Positions 8,119-18,779 of a stretch of DNA of 64,000 bases are shown piece after piece; within the stretch, counting starts at the first letter, position 1; each line of letters starts with the position of its first letter. The DNA lies in NCBI RefSeq assembly GCF_029714305.1, contig NZ_CP121647.1, forward strand, positions 5,848,501-5,912,500, in the 5' to 3' direction. Below the pieces are notes generated by a model that saw only the letters and a list, made by a program, of their open reading frames with translations, made no database searches and was not told where the DNA came from. The DNA is from Bradyrhizobium sp. CB3481. Its GTDB lineage: Bacteria > Pseudomonadota > Alphaproteobacteria > Rhizobiales > Xanthobacteraceae. The translations under genes were made by a program, and so were the position numbers.

Positions 8119-10035
8119 ATGTCTCTGATCCAGCGCTCCGAGAATCTTTGGGAATTTCGGGATACTTGTAACGTCTACGTTTTGAAAAGTGGCATGGAGT
8201 GCCTGCTAATCGATACTGGATCCGGGGCTATTATGCAGCATCTCGCCGCTATCGGTGTCGAGCGAGTCGAGTGGGTTCTACATACCCATCACCACAGGGA
8301 TCAGTGCTGGGGAACGCCTATTGTTCAGAAGGCCGGGGCAAGAATCGCCGTGCCGGAATACGAACGCCACCTGTTCGACAATGCGGAGGCTTATTGGGAG
8401 GCTCGGCGCATCTATGACAACTACAACGATAGCAACACGTTCTTCTCGCTCGGGGAGAATCTTCTGGTTGATGCCGTTCTCGAAGACTACGGCACTTTTG
8501 TCTGGAAGGAGTACGAGTTCCACGTTCTGCCGGCAAAGGGCCATACATACGGCATGGTCAGTCTGATCGCAGATGTGGATGGCAAGAAAGTCGCCTTTAC
8601 AGGCGATTTGATGACAAGCGGCGGAAAACTCTATCAGCTTCATGCAATGGAGTATCACTATGGCGATCTACTTGGCATTGAGTTTACAATGCAATCGATC
8701 CTCGCTTTAAAGAAGGAGCACGTCGAGACTGCCTATCCATCACATGGGGCTTCGATCACTGAGGTGAAGGCGGATATTGAAAGGCTTGAATCGAGGCTTG
8801 AGAAACTTGCTCGTATAGGCAGGCTTGCTACGTCGGGCAGGCGTAGCCCTTGGAAGGACTGGCAGACTATCCGTGAGAGCAGGCTGCAGCCGATTACGGA
8901 ACATCTACTATGGGCCGGACCATACACGTGCTCTAATTTCTATATTCTGCTGAGTGGAAGTGGCCACGCCATGCTGATTGACTACGGGTTGGCCTCTGCG
9001 GGGCATCTCCATGCGTCCGCCGATCACGATGGATTGCAGGTCCTGCGTTTCGTCCAGCATCACATCGATCAGCTGCGGGGCGATTATGGAGTGCGCGATA
9101 TTGAGCTTGTCATTCCCACACACATTCATGACGACCATACCTGCGGAATACCGTTCCTGCAACGACATTTCGGCACGCAGTGCTGGGCTCTCGATTGTGT
9201 CGCCGAGGTCATTGCCAACCCCGCTGCGTGGGCAAGCACGCCGTGCTGCTTCCACAAACCGATTGAAGTGCAACGGATCCTCCATGATGGTGAGGCATTT
9301 CACTGGAGAGGATTTGATTTTGAGGTTCATCACGCCCCAGGTCAAACCGAATACCACGCGATTGTGTTGGGGAATATCGATGGCAAACGAATCATGTTTG
9401 GAGGGGACAATCTGTTTCTCTTCAATCCTGAAGCCGACGGTATTGATCGCGAGATCGCCATCCAGTCTACCGTGATGCGCAACAGCTTTCAGTTGGAGAT
9501 GCATCGCCACTGCGCGAATGTGATACGGGCGACAATGCCTGATCTCGTATGCCCCGGGCACGGAGAGCTGATCACTATGAATCACCCGAGGATCGCCGAA
9601 TACACGGACTACATCGATCGTAAGGAGGCAGCCTTTCGCGATATCGTAGGTGAACCCGCAAACACTTTCATCGATCTATTCTGGGCGCGAATGCTGCCAT
9701 ATCTGTCGGAAGCCCGCCCGAACAGCGAGGTCACATACACGATCAGGATTCGTAATAACTTGGAACGCACGGCTGTCTACAGCGCTCGCCTCCTAACGGC
9801 ATTTGGGTGGTCATCGCATCAAAAGCTCGAAAGCATCACGCTTCAACCGGGGGAGCAAGGCGAAATAGTGCTTGGGGCGACTGCACCGTCTCAGGCGGAT
9901 GCGCGGCGAAGGCTTATGACCGCCGAGATTCTGATCGACGATGTATCGCAAGGGCCTGTCTGTGAAGCTCTGGTCTCAACCTTGCCAGATGAGGAGATCC
10001 TTTCGAAAGTAGTTTTGTTGTCGAGGCTCACGTGA
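8119..10035 (+). CDS. Tandem metallo-beta-lactamase-fold protein
   Basis: 638 residues with two MBL-fold domains (about 1-240 and 255-500) and a beta-rich C-terminal extension (about 530-638). Domain 1 has HTHHHRDQ, giving H57, H59 and D61, but Gln62 where the fourth motif residue is usually His; its GHT histidine is present (H142), as are FTGDL and YPSHG. Domain 2 has the full THIHDDH motif (H335, H337, D339, H340), GGDNL and CPGHGEL, but its APGHT motif reads APGQT (Q409). No signal peptide is visible, so it is probably cytosolic. The start has a purine-rich AAAGGAAATGA leader. It lies just after the collapsed phosphonate cassette, but a role in phosphonate use is only a guess. Substrate unknown. 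Confidence 0.85.
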   Translation: MSLIQRSENLWEFRDTCNVYVLKSGMECLLIDTGSGAIMQHLAAIGVERVEWVLHTHHHRDQCWGTPIVQKAGARIAVPEYERHLFDNAEAYWEARRIYDNYNDSNTFFSLGENLLVDAVLEDYGTFVWKEYEFHVLPAKGHTYGMVSLIADVDGKKVAFTGDLMTSGGKLYQLHAMEYHYGDLLGIEFTMQSILALKKEHVETAYPSHGASITEVKADIERLESRLEKLARIGRLATSGRRSPWKDWQTIRESRLQPITEHLLWAGPYTCSNFYILLSGSGHAMLIDYGLASAGHLHASADHDGLQVLRFVQHHIDQLRGDYGVRDIELVIPTHIHDDHTCGIPFLQRHFGTQCWALDCVAEVIANPAAWASTPCCFHKPIEVQRILHDGEAFHWRGFDFEVHHAPGQTEYHAIVLGNIDGKRIMFGGDNLFLFNPEADGIDREIAIQSTVMRNSFQLEMHRHCANVIRATMPDLVCPGHGELITMNHPRIAEYTDYIDRKEAAFRDIVGEPANTFIDLFWARMLPYLSEARPNSEVTYTIRIRNNLERTAVYSARLLTAFGWSSHQKLESITLQPGEQGEIVLGATAPSQADARRRLMTAEILIDDVSQGPVCEALVSTLPDEEILSKVVLLSRLT

Positions 10036-11735
10036 TTTCAAACGGTTTGTGGACTTGCCGGGAGCTTGTGATGTGGACCCTCCGGCCAGGGCGAACCACA
10101 TAGTTCTGCGGCCGGATACCCCGAGGTGAAGGATTCCGAATGGTGCCCAGTAGCGAAGCGTCCCAATGCGTCGGAGCGCGGGTAAAGTCTTGCATTGGGT
10201 GAGCGCAGAACTGACCGCTGGCTGCACATCAATCAGATCGCTAGCCAATCGAATCGCGAGTACTCAAGTACGGCACGAGCAGAGATGACTTCCGGGAGTT
10301 TCGTTTTCACACGCTGCTTACTCGTCTGCCGGGTCACCGCTCGAAGCCATATGGATGGGCATTGCACCTCGACCTTTCGGTCGGCTCTGGTCGAGTTGCA
10401 ACGAGATGCTTGCAGGTGCGCTCACTATGTCCCAACGTCGAAATTGATGAGAGCACCGAGACCCTCACTTCGCACTAAAAGAGTGCTCTGCTGGCTCGAG
10501 CAATGCTGGATTGGTGGGAATGCATCTTTATTTTTCTGAGGCCGCAGACGGCCCTTCTGAAGGGGCAGGCGGAAGGAGTAATTCAACTTGGCCGCGAAGC
10601 AGTTGGTGCAAGTTTCAGCAATGTTGGCGACTTTGACGGCCGCGCGAATCTGAGAGCGGAAGAGCTCGGCGGCCACGGCGAGTTCTTTGCTCGCGTTGGC
10701 ACCGAGAGCCGCATATAGGTGCTGGCGCATTTCTCTTGTTGGTATGAGAGCGAGATCATCGATCCAATGTGTGCCGGCGGCCCGAGAGAAGCATCGGTCG
10801 GTGATCCACTAGAAACCGCCACAGCTGGGTGGGCAGAATGTCGCCGTCAACAAGGAGGGCTGGTCGTAATGCCGCACGCACCAAATCCCGAGCGTGCGGC
10901 AGACACCGTTTTGGCATTTGTCGACGCGGTCGAGATAACCTCGTCCAATCCGCGGTTACCAGCGCTTTCGGTCCTCCCGATTGGAAGCGGTATCGGCTAT
11001 TAGCTGCGACTGTCGCGGGCTCCGAGAACGTGAGCTCTGTCTGGCTCCTTGACCGCCGAACATATGGGCACGGGGGAGACCCGGATTTCAGGTATCCGAA
11101 CCCGATGAACGCGCCAGGGGCGACACGTTCGTTACGGTCGGGCCGCTCGTTAGCATGATGTTAGAACGCCGTTCCCTTGGAGGCAATCCGGCTTCCTCCC
11201 GAAGGTGGGTGCGACTATGGTCGACTGGGAAATTGAATCGATTCGCGTCCCTTCGAAGCGCGTGGAGTAGTTCCTAACGGGTCGGTCGTCGATGAATTCG
11301 TTGCAATAAGTTGTCGTGCCAAGGGCACAGCGCACTGCAAATAATCGTGTCTGGTTGGCTAGCGATCCGCGTTCGAGACAGTTTCGTTGCGCATGATGCT
11401 GACATATCTGCACATACCAGCGCCGTCTACGCCGAGGTCGAAGGTGATCCGAGCTTTTGCGACGGCCGACGCCGTTAGGCGATCTCATGCGCAGATCGAG
11501 GGGAATAGCTTACGTAGATAACCTGGCTCCAAGGGTGGATAGAGCTCGCCACTCACACGCTCCCCGTCATCGCCTGCGTCACCGGTTTCACCAATTCGGC
11601 GATAGTGACGAACTCATACCGGTTCACCCGTCTCACCTAGAGCGCGAGCATTGATGGGGAGAGGCCTTGACTGTTCTTAGGATACAACTACCGCAGCCAG
11701 TTCTTATCGAAGGCTTCGTGCTCGATCAGCGGTTC
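10036..11735. other. Long gene-free, degenerate stretch
   Basis: About 1.7 kb without a supportable gene. Frames are short and none of the translated pieces shows a family I recognise. It is probably eroded insertion-sequence or island DNA lying beyond the nodI remnant. Confidence 0.5.
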
Positions 11736-12054
11736 AAAATCGAGGCCCGTGGTGAACGGCTCGAAGCCGATGTCGTGATGCTGGTCGAGCCCGCGTCATA
11801 GTTCTCAAACTGCAGAACATCGCCGATGCACATGCGGCTAAACGAGCGCGTAGCGGCAACAGCTCGCAGGGCATCGTTATTTTTGACTGCGGGGGCCATT
11901 CCATGCCGATACCATAGCGTGCTCCTGCCCGGATTATTGATGCAAGTAGGTGGGCAGCACTCTGCAGGCGCAACGGCGAATGACAGCCCGTCGATACGGT
12001 ATCGTCGCCATAGGACTTATTAAAATCGGTAAGTTCGATTGCTGGGATGAACAT
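11736..12054 (-). pseudogene. nodI: nodI remnant (Nod-factor export ABC ATPase)
   Basis: Starts 37 bp downstream of the nodU stop, as nodI does in Bradyrhizobium nod operons. The first residues IELTDFNKSYGDDTVSTG match the NodI N-terminus (IDLxxVxKSYGDKxVVxGLSF). A frame change then gives LSFAVAPAEC, and where the Walker A motif GPNGAGKST should be the translation is CINNPGRSTL, so the P-loop is destroyed. Further down, IGDVLQFENYD corresponds to the IGVVPQFDNLD block. Only about the first 100 codons can be followed. nodJ is not seen. Confidence 0.7.
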
Positions 12055-12091
12055 CCACGTAGACTGAAAGAAGCTCCTCGGCGAAGGATCG

Positions 12092-13768
12092 CTAAGTTAC
12101 TAGCCTCTTGGTCCAGAGTAAGCCGTCACACCATATGTGTTCAACGCGTCCCCACTGGCAGGCCGCTGCCGCATCCGGGAAGAACCCGCGCCCATGGCGG
12201 TTGGCACTCGTATTGCACAGCAGCGGAATGCCCGTGAGTTTTTCGTATTCGACGAGAAGCTCAGCCACCTTATGCTGAGAGGTTCTGGAAATAGTCTGCA
12301 ATCGGGCAGACCCGTCGACATGCACAACCGCGGGGATTTTCTCCCGCCATTCGGCCCGTGTCTGATGATCGAAGAGCATGTAAGGATCCGGCGTTCCCGG
12401 GCTGAAAATATCCGGCGCACGATCCTCTAGACATATTGGCGCTACTGGCCGAAAGTGTTCGCGGAGTTTGATGTCGTTGAGATAATCTTTCATTCGCGAC
12501 GATGTGGCGGCTGCTAGAATGCTTCTGCCACCCAGCGCCCGTGGTCCAAGCTCGGCACGCCCGGTAAGGAATATCACGGGCTTGTCGCCGGCGAGGATGG
12601 TCGCAAGTTCACGCATATCACACGGCGTGGCCCCCCATTCGGGCGGCACTTCGCTGCCCAGCAGTCTCGGGCCACTGTAGACCGACCATTCCAGCGACAC
12701 GAAACCTTTGTCCGCCGCCAGTGCAGAGCAAGCGGCACCGATTGCCGAACCACTATCGTTCGGAAATGGCGGCACCCAGACAGCATCGAACAGGCCGGTA
12801 GCACGTACTGCGCTATTCCATTTGATATTGAGACCGCAGCCGCCGGCTATACACAAGTTGCGCGATCCCGGAAAACGCGAATGGCGTCGCGAAGCAATCG
12901 CAATCTCCCGCAGGAGGAGACGCTCGACGAATACATGAAACGATGCAAGTACATCTTCGGGCCGCTTGGACCTCAAGCTGAGCCTACTGGCGTCGAAGAA
13001 GTCGTTCATAGCCGCACGTGCAGACTCTGCGTTATTGATGTCCGCACGGTAACTTCGGGCAAGCTGCGCATCGCTCGCCATGCGCTCCTCGTACAGCTCC
13101 TGAAACAGCGCCACGATATTTTCGTCAACAGTCCCGAGCGCAATGTAAGCCATCATCTTGCCGGCAACACCCGGGTCAAAAATGGTGGGGTTCGCCTGCT
13201 TATACGGTCCGAAGCGATGGCCCGCGACACCATAGGCATGGCCTCTCATCGGGAAGAGGCATTCAAGGAACCGCGCGCCGCGCCGTTCTATGGAAAATAG
13301 ACGTGGAAACATACCGCCGTCCCACACCAAGCACAAGGCGGGTTGTCCGGCGCTGGCAAAGGGGCTGGTGCAATATGCGGACGCCACATGCCCTGTAACG
13401 TGGGGATAGCTTTTATAAGGGAAGAGCCTGTCGTCGAGCATTAGGCCAAAGCCATCGCGCGAAGTGAGCACACCTTCGGCGTGGGTTTCAAGATACGGCG
13501 CCGCTTTGAGCGTGATAGGAGCCGCACCACTGAGGACCTGAAATTGCGATTCGACCTCCCCGTGCCAGCCGTCGATGACGAACTGATCAACGTCCCGCGG
13601 ATATAGACCATGTTCAGCCAAAGCGACAACAATTGCGTCGAGGTTGTCAATAGCTTGGTACCGCGGATTGTTGCTCCGCTTCTCCTGCTCGACACAAAAG
13701 ACAAGGCGTCCGTCCTCGACAAGAGCGATTGCTCCGTCATGCGTCAGTTTCATACCGCAAATGCGCAT
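12092..13768 (-). CDS. nodU: Nod-factor O-carbamoyltransferase NodU
   Basis: Transfers a carbamoyl group from carbamoyl phosphate to the non-reducing sugar of the lipochitooligosaccharide Nod factor. The ATG at 13768 gives 558 residues starting MRICGMKLTHDG, the usual NodU/CmcH start; the longer frame upstream is not conserved. Family blocks seen are THDGAIA (metal/Kae1-like N-terminal domain), LVWDGGMFPRLFS, CIAGGCGLNIKWN, FPNDSGSAIGAA, and the carbamoyl-phosphate block GRAELGPRALGGRSIL. CNTSAN and FFPDAAAAC close the C-terminal domain. The reading frame is intact. It is followed at 37 bp by a broken nodI, and no nodABC lies in the window, so the gene is either a stranded operon piece or the end of a rearranged nod operon. 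No nod box was identified upstream. Confidence 0.92.
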   Translation of the reverse strand: MRICGMKLTHDGAIALVEDGRLVFCVEQEKRSNNPRYQAIDNLDAIVVALAEHGLYPRDVDQFVIDGWHGEVESQFQVLSGAAPITLKAAPYLETHAEGVLTSRDGFGLMLDDRLFPYKSYPHVTGHVASAYCTSPFASAGQPALCLVWDGGMFPRLFSIERRGARFLECLFPMRGHAYGVAGHRFGPYKQANPTIFDPGVAGKMMAYIALGTVDENIVALFQELYEERMASDAQLARSYRADINNAESARAAMNDFFDASRLSLRSKRPEDVLASFHVFVERLLLREIAIASRRHSRFPGSRNLCIAGGCGLNIKWNSAVRATGLFDAVWVPPFPNDSGSAIGAACSALAADKGFVSLEWSVYSGPRLLGSEVPPEWGATPCDMRELATILAGDKPVIFLTGRAELGPRALGGRSILAAATSSRMKDYLNDIKLREHFRPVAPICLEDRAPDIFSPGTPDPYMLFDHQTRAEWREKIPAVVHVDGSARLQTISRTSQHKVAELLVEYEKLTGIPLLCNTSANRHGRGFFPDAAAACQWGRVEHIWCDGLLWTKRLVT

Positions 13769-14393
13769 AGTGCCTCCATGTCTAGCGCGGGCAACTCGAT
13801 CGAATCGAGGATCGACCCTGCCCCTGAAAGCGTGCGAGCAAGTAGTCTTCGTTGATCGACCCCACTTTGGTGTCTGCCTCGGACACCTATGTGTCGGGAG
13901 GGTGTTCGGCGGACGCGCAACGCGTGCACGCGCCCTTGCACCGGTCCTCTTACGCAACTCATCACGCTCGAGGGTGGTTCAAGGAAGCCCCGTCCCCACT
14001 CTGTGTCGGAGCATTCTCTTGTTTGAGCTGGGTGTCATGCGCACCGCAACTCACTGTGAGAGCACGCTCGCACGACGGCGAGATGATGGCCCTCGCACAT
14101 CCCGCTCAGCTGACCTATAGGCTGCAATTCCATTCGGAACCGATCCTTACACAATAACGCTTATGAAATTCCTGCGAGTCGCAGAGGCTTTCTGAGCGTG
14201 CCCCCGGTAATGGATTTCAGTCTGTTCCAAGGGCGCCTAGGCTATGGCTTGGTAGACGAGACTGGCAGGGAAGACGAAGCCACATCGCCTCGCCATGTGT
14301 GGGTCAGTCTGGCTGCAGATTACTGCAAGCAGCGAGCGCGCGCGTAGCAGCAGCGTCCGCATCCGACAGCTCTCCTTCAGATTTGCGAACGCG
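13769..14393. other. Intergenic region, possible nodS tail
   Basis: On the minus strand just upstream of nodU a frame reads INEDYLLARFQG, which could be the C-terminus of nodS (normally directly upstream of nodU). The match is too short to call a gene. The rest has no recognisable coding sequence. Confidence 0.25.
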
Positions 14394-15323
14394 CTAGATG
14401 ACATTCGCGGGCGGCTGCTTGATGAGCTTGACACGCGTTACACTGCACCGGCCGTCGACGCTGACGGGGACCTCGCCCTCGATGGCCGCGCGACGAACGA
14501 CGCGACGCTGGTCGCCGTAATCCTTGGCCGCATAATGCACCGTGGCGCGGTTATCCCAGATAGCGACATCGCCCTGCTTCCAGTTCCAGCGTACAGTGTT
14601 TTCCGGCGCGGTGATATGAGACTCGAATAAATCGAATAGCCTCTGGCCGTCATACTTCGGGACATCAACAAAATGTTTCACATAAGAGCCGAGCACCAGC
14701 GTGCGCTCGCCTGTCTTGGGGTGGACACGTACGACGGGATGCTCGGTTTCGACCCTCGCTCTGGTCAGGATCTCGCCATAAAGCTTCTTATCGGCTTCGC
14801 TAGGGCAGGCCATTACGGCGAAGTCGAACAGGTTGCTATGAACAGCCCAGAGGTCGTTGGCAAGCCGTTGCAGCGGCGGCGGCAAGTCGAGATATGCGGC
14901 CGCGGTGTTTGACCACACCGTGTCGCCGCCGACTGGTGGGATCACAACTCCTCGCAGCACCGCAATCTTGGGATAGGCATCCAGGCAGGACGAATCGATG
15001 TGCCAATTGTCAGTCCGGATACCTCCACGTGCGGAATCAATCTCGAGGATCGACATCGTTCCCTTGGTAGTACCGAGCACCAGAGGCGGCACAGGCTTTC
15101 CAAAACGAAGAGCAAAGCGCTCCTGCTCGGCGTCGTCGAGATGATCCTGGTCGCGGAAGAAGATAACCTTGTGCTCAAGCAGCAGACGGTTGATCGCAGC
15201 GATGGTCTGGTCCGACAAATCGCTCGACAGTTTGAAATTCCTGACTTCGGCGCCGATGCGCGCCGCACGTTTGACGACATCTGTGCGCGGAATGACATTA
15301 TCGATCAACGCCATTTCACTCAT
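14394..15323 (-). CDS. TauD/TfdA-family 2-oxoglutarate-dependent dioxygenase
   Basis: 309-residue Fe(II)/2-oxoglutarate dioxygenase. The facial triad is H108-x-D110 in NWHIDSS and H263 in ATVHYAA; the 2-oxoglutarate-binding arginine lies in QRRVVRR about 10-15 residues later. The N-terminal block KVIFFRDQDHLDD is typical of the family. Length matches TauD-like enzymes and the frame is complete. Members act on taurine, alkyl sulfates, phenoxyacetates or carnitine-like substrates, and the true substrate cannot be deduced. The gene stands alone between insertion-sequence debris, next to nodU and in the same orientation. No regulatory motif was found with confidence. Confidence 0.88.
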   Translation of the reverse strand: MSEMALIDNVIPRTDVVKRAARIGAEVRNFKLSSDLSDQTIAAINRLLLEHKVIFFRDQDHLDDAEQERFALRFGKPVPPLVLGTTKGTMSILEIDSARGGIRTDNWHIDSSCLDAYPKIAVLRGVVIPPVGGDTVWSNTAAAYLDLPPPLQRLANDLWAVHSNLFDFAVMACPSEADKKLYGEILTRARVETEHPVVRVHPKTGERTLVLGSYVKHFVDVPKYDGQRLFDLFESHITAPENTVRWNWKQGDVAIWDNRATVHYAAKDYGDQRRVVRRAAIEGEVPVSVDGRCSVTRVKLIKQPPANVI

Positions 15324-15899
15324 GGCGCCATTCTCCTATGTCGCGTTTTTTCGCCTGACAAGGCAATTCAGCTGTTGCACGAAACGCATTGATGGCGTTG
15401 TAACTGATCGATCGAACATGAAATTCGGCTATCGTGTGTCGCCAGCCTCTTGAGCGTCTTACTGAATGTCGCACGGATGATCGACCTCCGAAATCTGCAC
15501 TCAGAATAGAAACGTGATCGCGCTGAGTGAGAGCAGTTGCCTGTAAGAATGCCATTCAGGAGCCCAGACAACGCAGCCCACATTCTTGATAACCGAAACT
15601 CTTTCTTGTGCTGACAACGAACGTCTCTGCTGCCCCAAGCAGCCGCGGGATCGATGATCGCGGACGGATTTATTCTTAGCAGACGGGCGACAACTCGAAT
15701 TTGCCAGCACTTCCAAAATTTTCCAACGTATAGCCTTTGGTCGGGCATCAAGGTCAGCGCCTCTCGCTGGCTCGTGGTCGATCGTTATGGCTTGCTTCAT
15801 ATCGTCTCTGTTCGCTGGCGGCTGGTGTTACATGTCTCCATTGCCTGCGCACCTACCTTTCTCGGTGGGTTGATCTCACTTGATCCTAGGTCGGCGCGA
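15324..15899. other. No recognisable gene
   Basis: Several short frames on both strands, none with a domain I recognise. No NifA-type TGT-N10-ACA or nod-box-like motif was convincing. Confidence 0.35.
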
Positions 15900-16320
15900 C
15901 GTCACAGCTGGAAAATAGTCTTGATGCCGAACTCATAAGGCTGACGCCCCTGCCCTTGCTGATGGCTCTCGACTTCGGGCACGAAGGAAAGACCGTGCAT
16001 CCGCGCTGGCCCTGCTCTTGGGACCGGATCTGCGCGCGAAAGACGCTGGTTGAATACAGCCTAAAGCTTGCCCTGGCCTTCGTCTTCGAGCTGATGTCCA
16101 AGATACCACCGTCGATGGCGAGCAGATCTTCACCTTCACGCGACGGCCGCCAAACCAGCGGAAGAGCGTTCGAAACGACGAATGTCATCAACCGACTGCA
16201 CGAAGAGTTTAAGTGGCGTATCGCGCAGACCTGCTGCCGTCGTTCTGCGATAATGTTCTGGCCTTTATAGCGTCGGAACAAATAACTGGAATTCCACGGC
16301 TGGAAGACCTTCCGCACTGC
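15900..16320 (-). mobile_element. IS5/IS1182-like transposase fragment
   Basis: In the minus direction one frame gives LLAIDGGILDISSKTKARA and another gives MHGLSFVPEVESHQQGQG followed by QPYEFGIKTIF. The latter is the block YSLHAPEVECIGKGKAR-PYEFGVK of IS1182/IS5-type transposases. Only about 130 codons survive, in two frames, without inverted repeats. Confidence 0.5.
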
Positions 16321-16779
16321 GGTCAATCAGCCGATTGACGTCGCGGCATGAGGCGAGAACATCATGTTCCCTGTGACTCCATCACGTCCAATTTCCTGGC
16401 CACGGCGTCGTCAATCAAGGAATGTACTTCGCCCGGGCATGGGGACCGAGCCCGACCAGTATGAGATCTTCTCTCATGCCTTCTGACATTCTCAGCTTCT
16501 GCCTCGATCTGAACTTCAGACACGACCACGGCAGACACGGACCCGGCCCGACAGGTTCCGGCAAGGCGGGAGGCTGCCTCATCCAGCATCGAGAGCCGAA
16601 ATATGGGGACGGCTTCGGTTCGTGCATCACCGGATCATGCGCAGGCAAGCGCACGATTCTCGACATTCTTCAGGAGGGAAATCTGCGTCGGGCATTGCAC
16701 GCAGCCGCTGTTCGCCTGGTATTTCGAGAGCTGGCGAGGTTCGCCAAGCAGTATCCAGGTCGAATCCTGGCGATCGGAT
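16321..16779. other. No recognisable gene
   Basis: Open frames on the plus strand run into the following IS110 fragment but show no recognisable domain before it. Confidence 0.3.
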
Positions 16780-17240
16780 GTCGGCGGCTGTGAGAAGTTT
16801 TTTGGGCAGTTGCCGCCGTGCCTAGTTGGAATGGATCCCTGCGGCAACGCGCATCATTGGGTCCGAGTGATCAGGTGCTATGGCTATGAGGCGCGGCTGA
16901 TGCCGTCGGCTTATGTGAAGCCCTACGTCAAGCTCAACAAGACCGACGGCCGAGATGCAGAAGTGGTTTGCGAGGCGGTGAGCGGGCCGACGTGCGCTTT
17001 GTTCCAGTGAAGAGCATCGAGCAACAGGCAAATGCTGGCGGTTCATAATACGCGTACCACCTTGCTGGTATGGCAGCGGACGATGGCGGCGAACTTCTTG
17101 CGGGCAGCGCTGAGTGAAACTTGGGATCTGGCACCGCAAGGATGTGAGGGGCTGTGCGAGCTGACGGCGTTACCGACCCAGGCTGCGCGATCTGCCGGCG
17201 CGAAGGCGCTACTAGTCTTACTGTGTCATAAATTTCGATA
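16780..17240 (+). mobile_element. IS110-family transposase fragment
   Basis: The frame reads FFGQLPPCLVGMDPCGNAHH, then RLMPSAYVKPYVKLNKTDGRDAEVVCEAV, which is the N-terminal RuvC-like DEDD domain of IS110 transposases (first catalytic Asp usually in the preceding missing strand, and the KTDGRDAE block preserved). A stop follows, and SIEQQ plus AGMAADDGGELLAGSAE-like text continue in another frame. The C-terminal serine domain is missing. Confidence 0.7.
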
Positions 17241-17352
17241 GCCACTTTGACTTGAGATTACCCTGATGCAACAAGGGCATCGAGATAGTGTGACGACGAG
17301 CGCAGCGCTCAATCTTCGTCGGACGGTCGCAATCGAATTCGGAACGTGCCGT

Positions 17353-18659
17353 TCAGGCCGCAATGGCGGATCCCCTCGGCCGATAGGTTTCGGGAATAGC
17401 AGCTTCCTTGAAGAGCTTGGTGGCGGCTGTTTCTGAGGGGGGAATCGTCTCTCGCTCGGAGACTAGAATCCGTAGGCGGCAATGCACAACGTTGCGTGGT
17501 GGTGGAAGCCACGCCAGCTTCGCCCCTCGAAGTGACCAAGGCCAACCTCCTGTTTGAGTTCGTGGTAGTCGCGCTCGATGCGCCAGCGCAGCTTGGCAAT
17601 ATCGACCAGCTGACGAAATCCAATGTTGGCCGCAAGCGTTGAAAACCAATATTTGGTTGGTGCTGCCTCGCCCTCTGGCCATTCGATCAGCAGCCATTCC
17701 TCGGGCCGGCTTTCGGCGAGCCAGTAATCTCGATGTGCCGGACGGACGCGCACACGGGCAAAACGCGAAGACAACGGTTCTGCCGTACCCTCACGCCACG
17801 TGATCTTGTGCCAAGCATGCGTTGGCAGAACGATCGCAAGCTCCTTGACCGAAATCGGTCGGTGTTTGCTATTACGCCGTAGCAGCTTTGGAGGTCGTCC
17901 TTTCCCCGACCATTTCTTCGCTGGCCGCGGTCCAGTTCCGGGCGCCCATACCGAGGTTTGTGGCAAGATGACGGCCACATAGCTCAGGCCCAATTCGGTA
18001 ATACTCCCACGCAGAGCGGTGTCGGTGCCGTAGCCGCCGTCCATCAGTACCACACCGCGCGGCATGCCCACCGCACAGGCCCAGCGCAAGTGATCAAGTG
18101 CAATTTCCGGCTTGGTCCTGAAGGTGATTTCCTTGGGAACTCCGGCTTTGCGCCGACGTGCACGGTCCGTCACCCACTCCTTTGGGAGATAGAGCCGATA
18201 GGCCACCGGCAAGCTCGCATGATGGTTCGCAAGCGAAAGAGATACGGCCACCTGACAATTGTCTTGCTTGCCCAACTGGCCGCAATATTGCCGCGCAACG
18301 CCGACCGAATGCCGCCCCTTCTTGGGAAAGCCCGTATCATCGATGATCCACGCTTCGATCGGCCCGCAGCGTTCGATGCCCGGCAGCACTAACTCACGGA
18401 CCTTGGCCAACACTTGCTGGTCCGACCAGTCACCTTGACCGACAAAATGCAACAACGACTGATGTTGCGCTGCTGTCCGCTCAGGAGCCGTGATCGCCGC
18501 CATCGGCTCGACACTCTTGCGATCGCAAGGCATCATCAGACCGGTGCAATAATCGCGAAGCGGTTTGGCTCGGCCCGCGTGCCCGATCACGCTCGCAAGG
18601 CCCTCAACATATGCCGAAAACCGCGACGCTACCCCCCCCCCCGATTTGGTCAGACCCAT
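17353..18659 (-). pseudogene. IS701-family transposase with a late one-base frameshift
   Basis: Nearly complete DDE transposase. The ATG at 18659 gives MGLTKSGGGVASRFSAYVEG and runs to AAYGF, where a TAG stops it at 17463. The expected continuation LVSERETIPPSETAATKLFK lies in the next frame up to about 17353, so loss of a single C in GGATTC-C-TAGTC explains the stop. Catalytic blocks are WIIDDTGFPKKG (first Asp), VLMDGGYGTD (second Asp) and WRIERDYHELKQEVGLGHFEG (Glu). A run of C bases lies around 18640-18649 just after the start codon. Since all three catalytic residues precede the lesion, residual activity is possible. Confidence 0.8.
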
Positions 18660-18779
18660 CTCAGCCTCTCCACGCTGAAAAGTGAGTCTTCTCAAATATA
18701 TGATTCCTGTCGACAAAGGCCGCGACACTCTGACTCAGTAAGACTAGGTCTCCGTTTCCGGGCTCGTACCCATCATTCT

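Noticed and set aside
13644..14157. Plus-strand frames upstream of nodU
   Set aside because: No conserved domain, poor composition; probably shadow of the decayed nod region.
15324..15500. NifA or sigma-54 promoter upstream of the TauD-like gene
   Set aside because: A TGT and an ACA occur 14 rather than 10 bases apart, and no GG-N10-GC pair was convincing.
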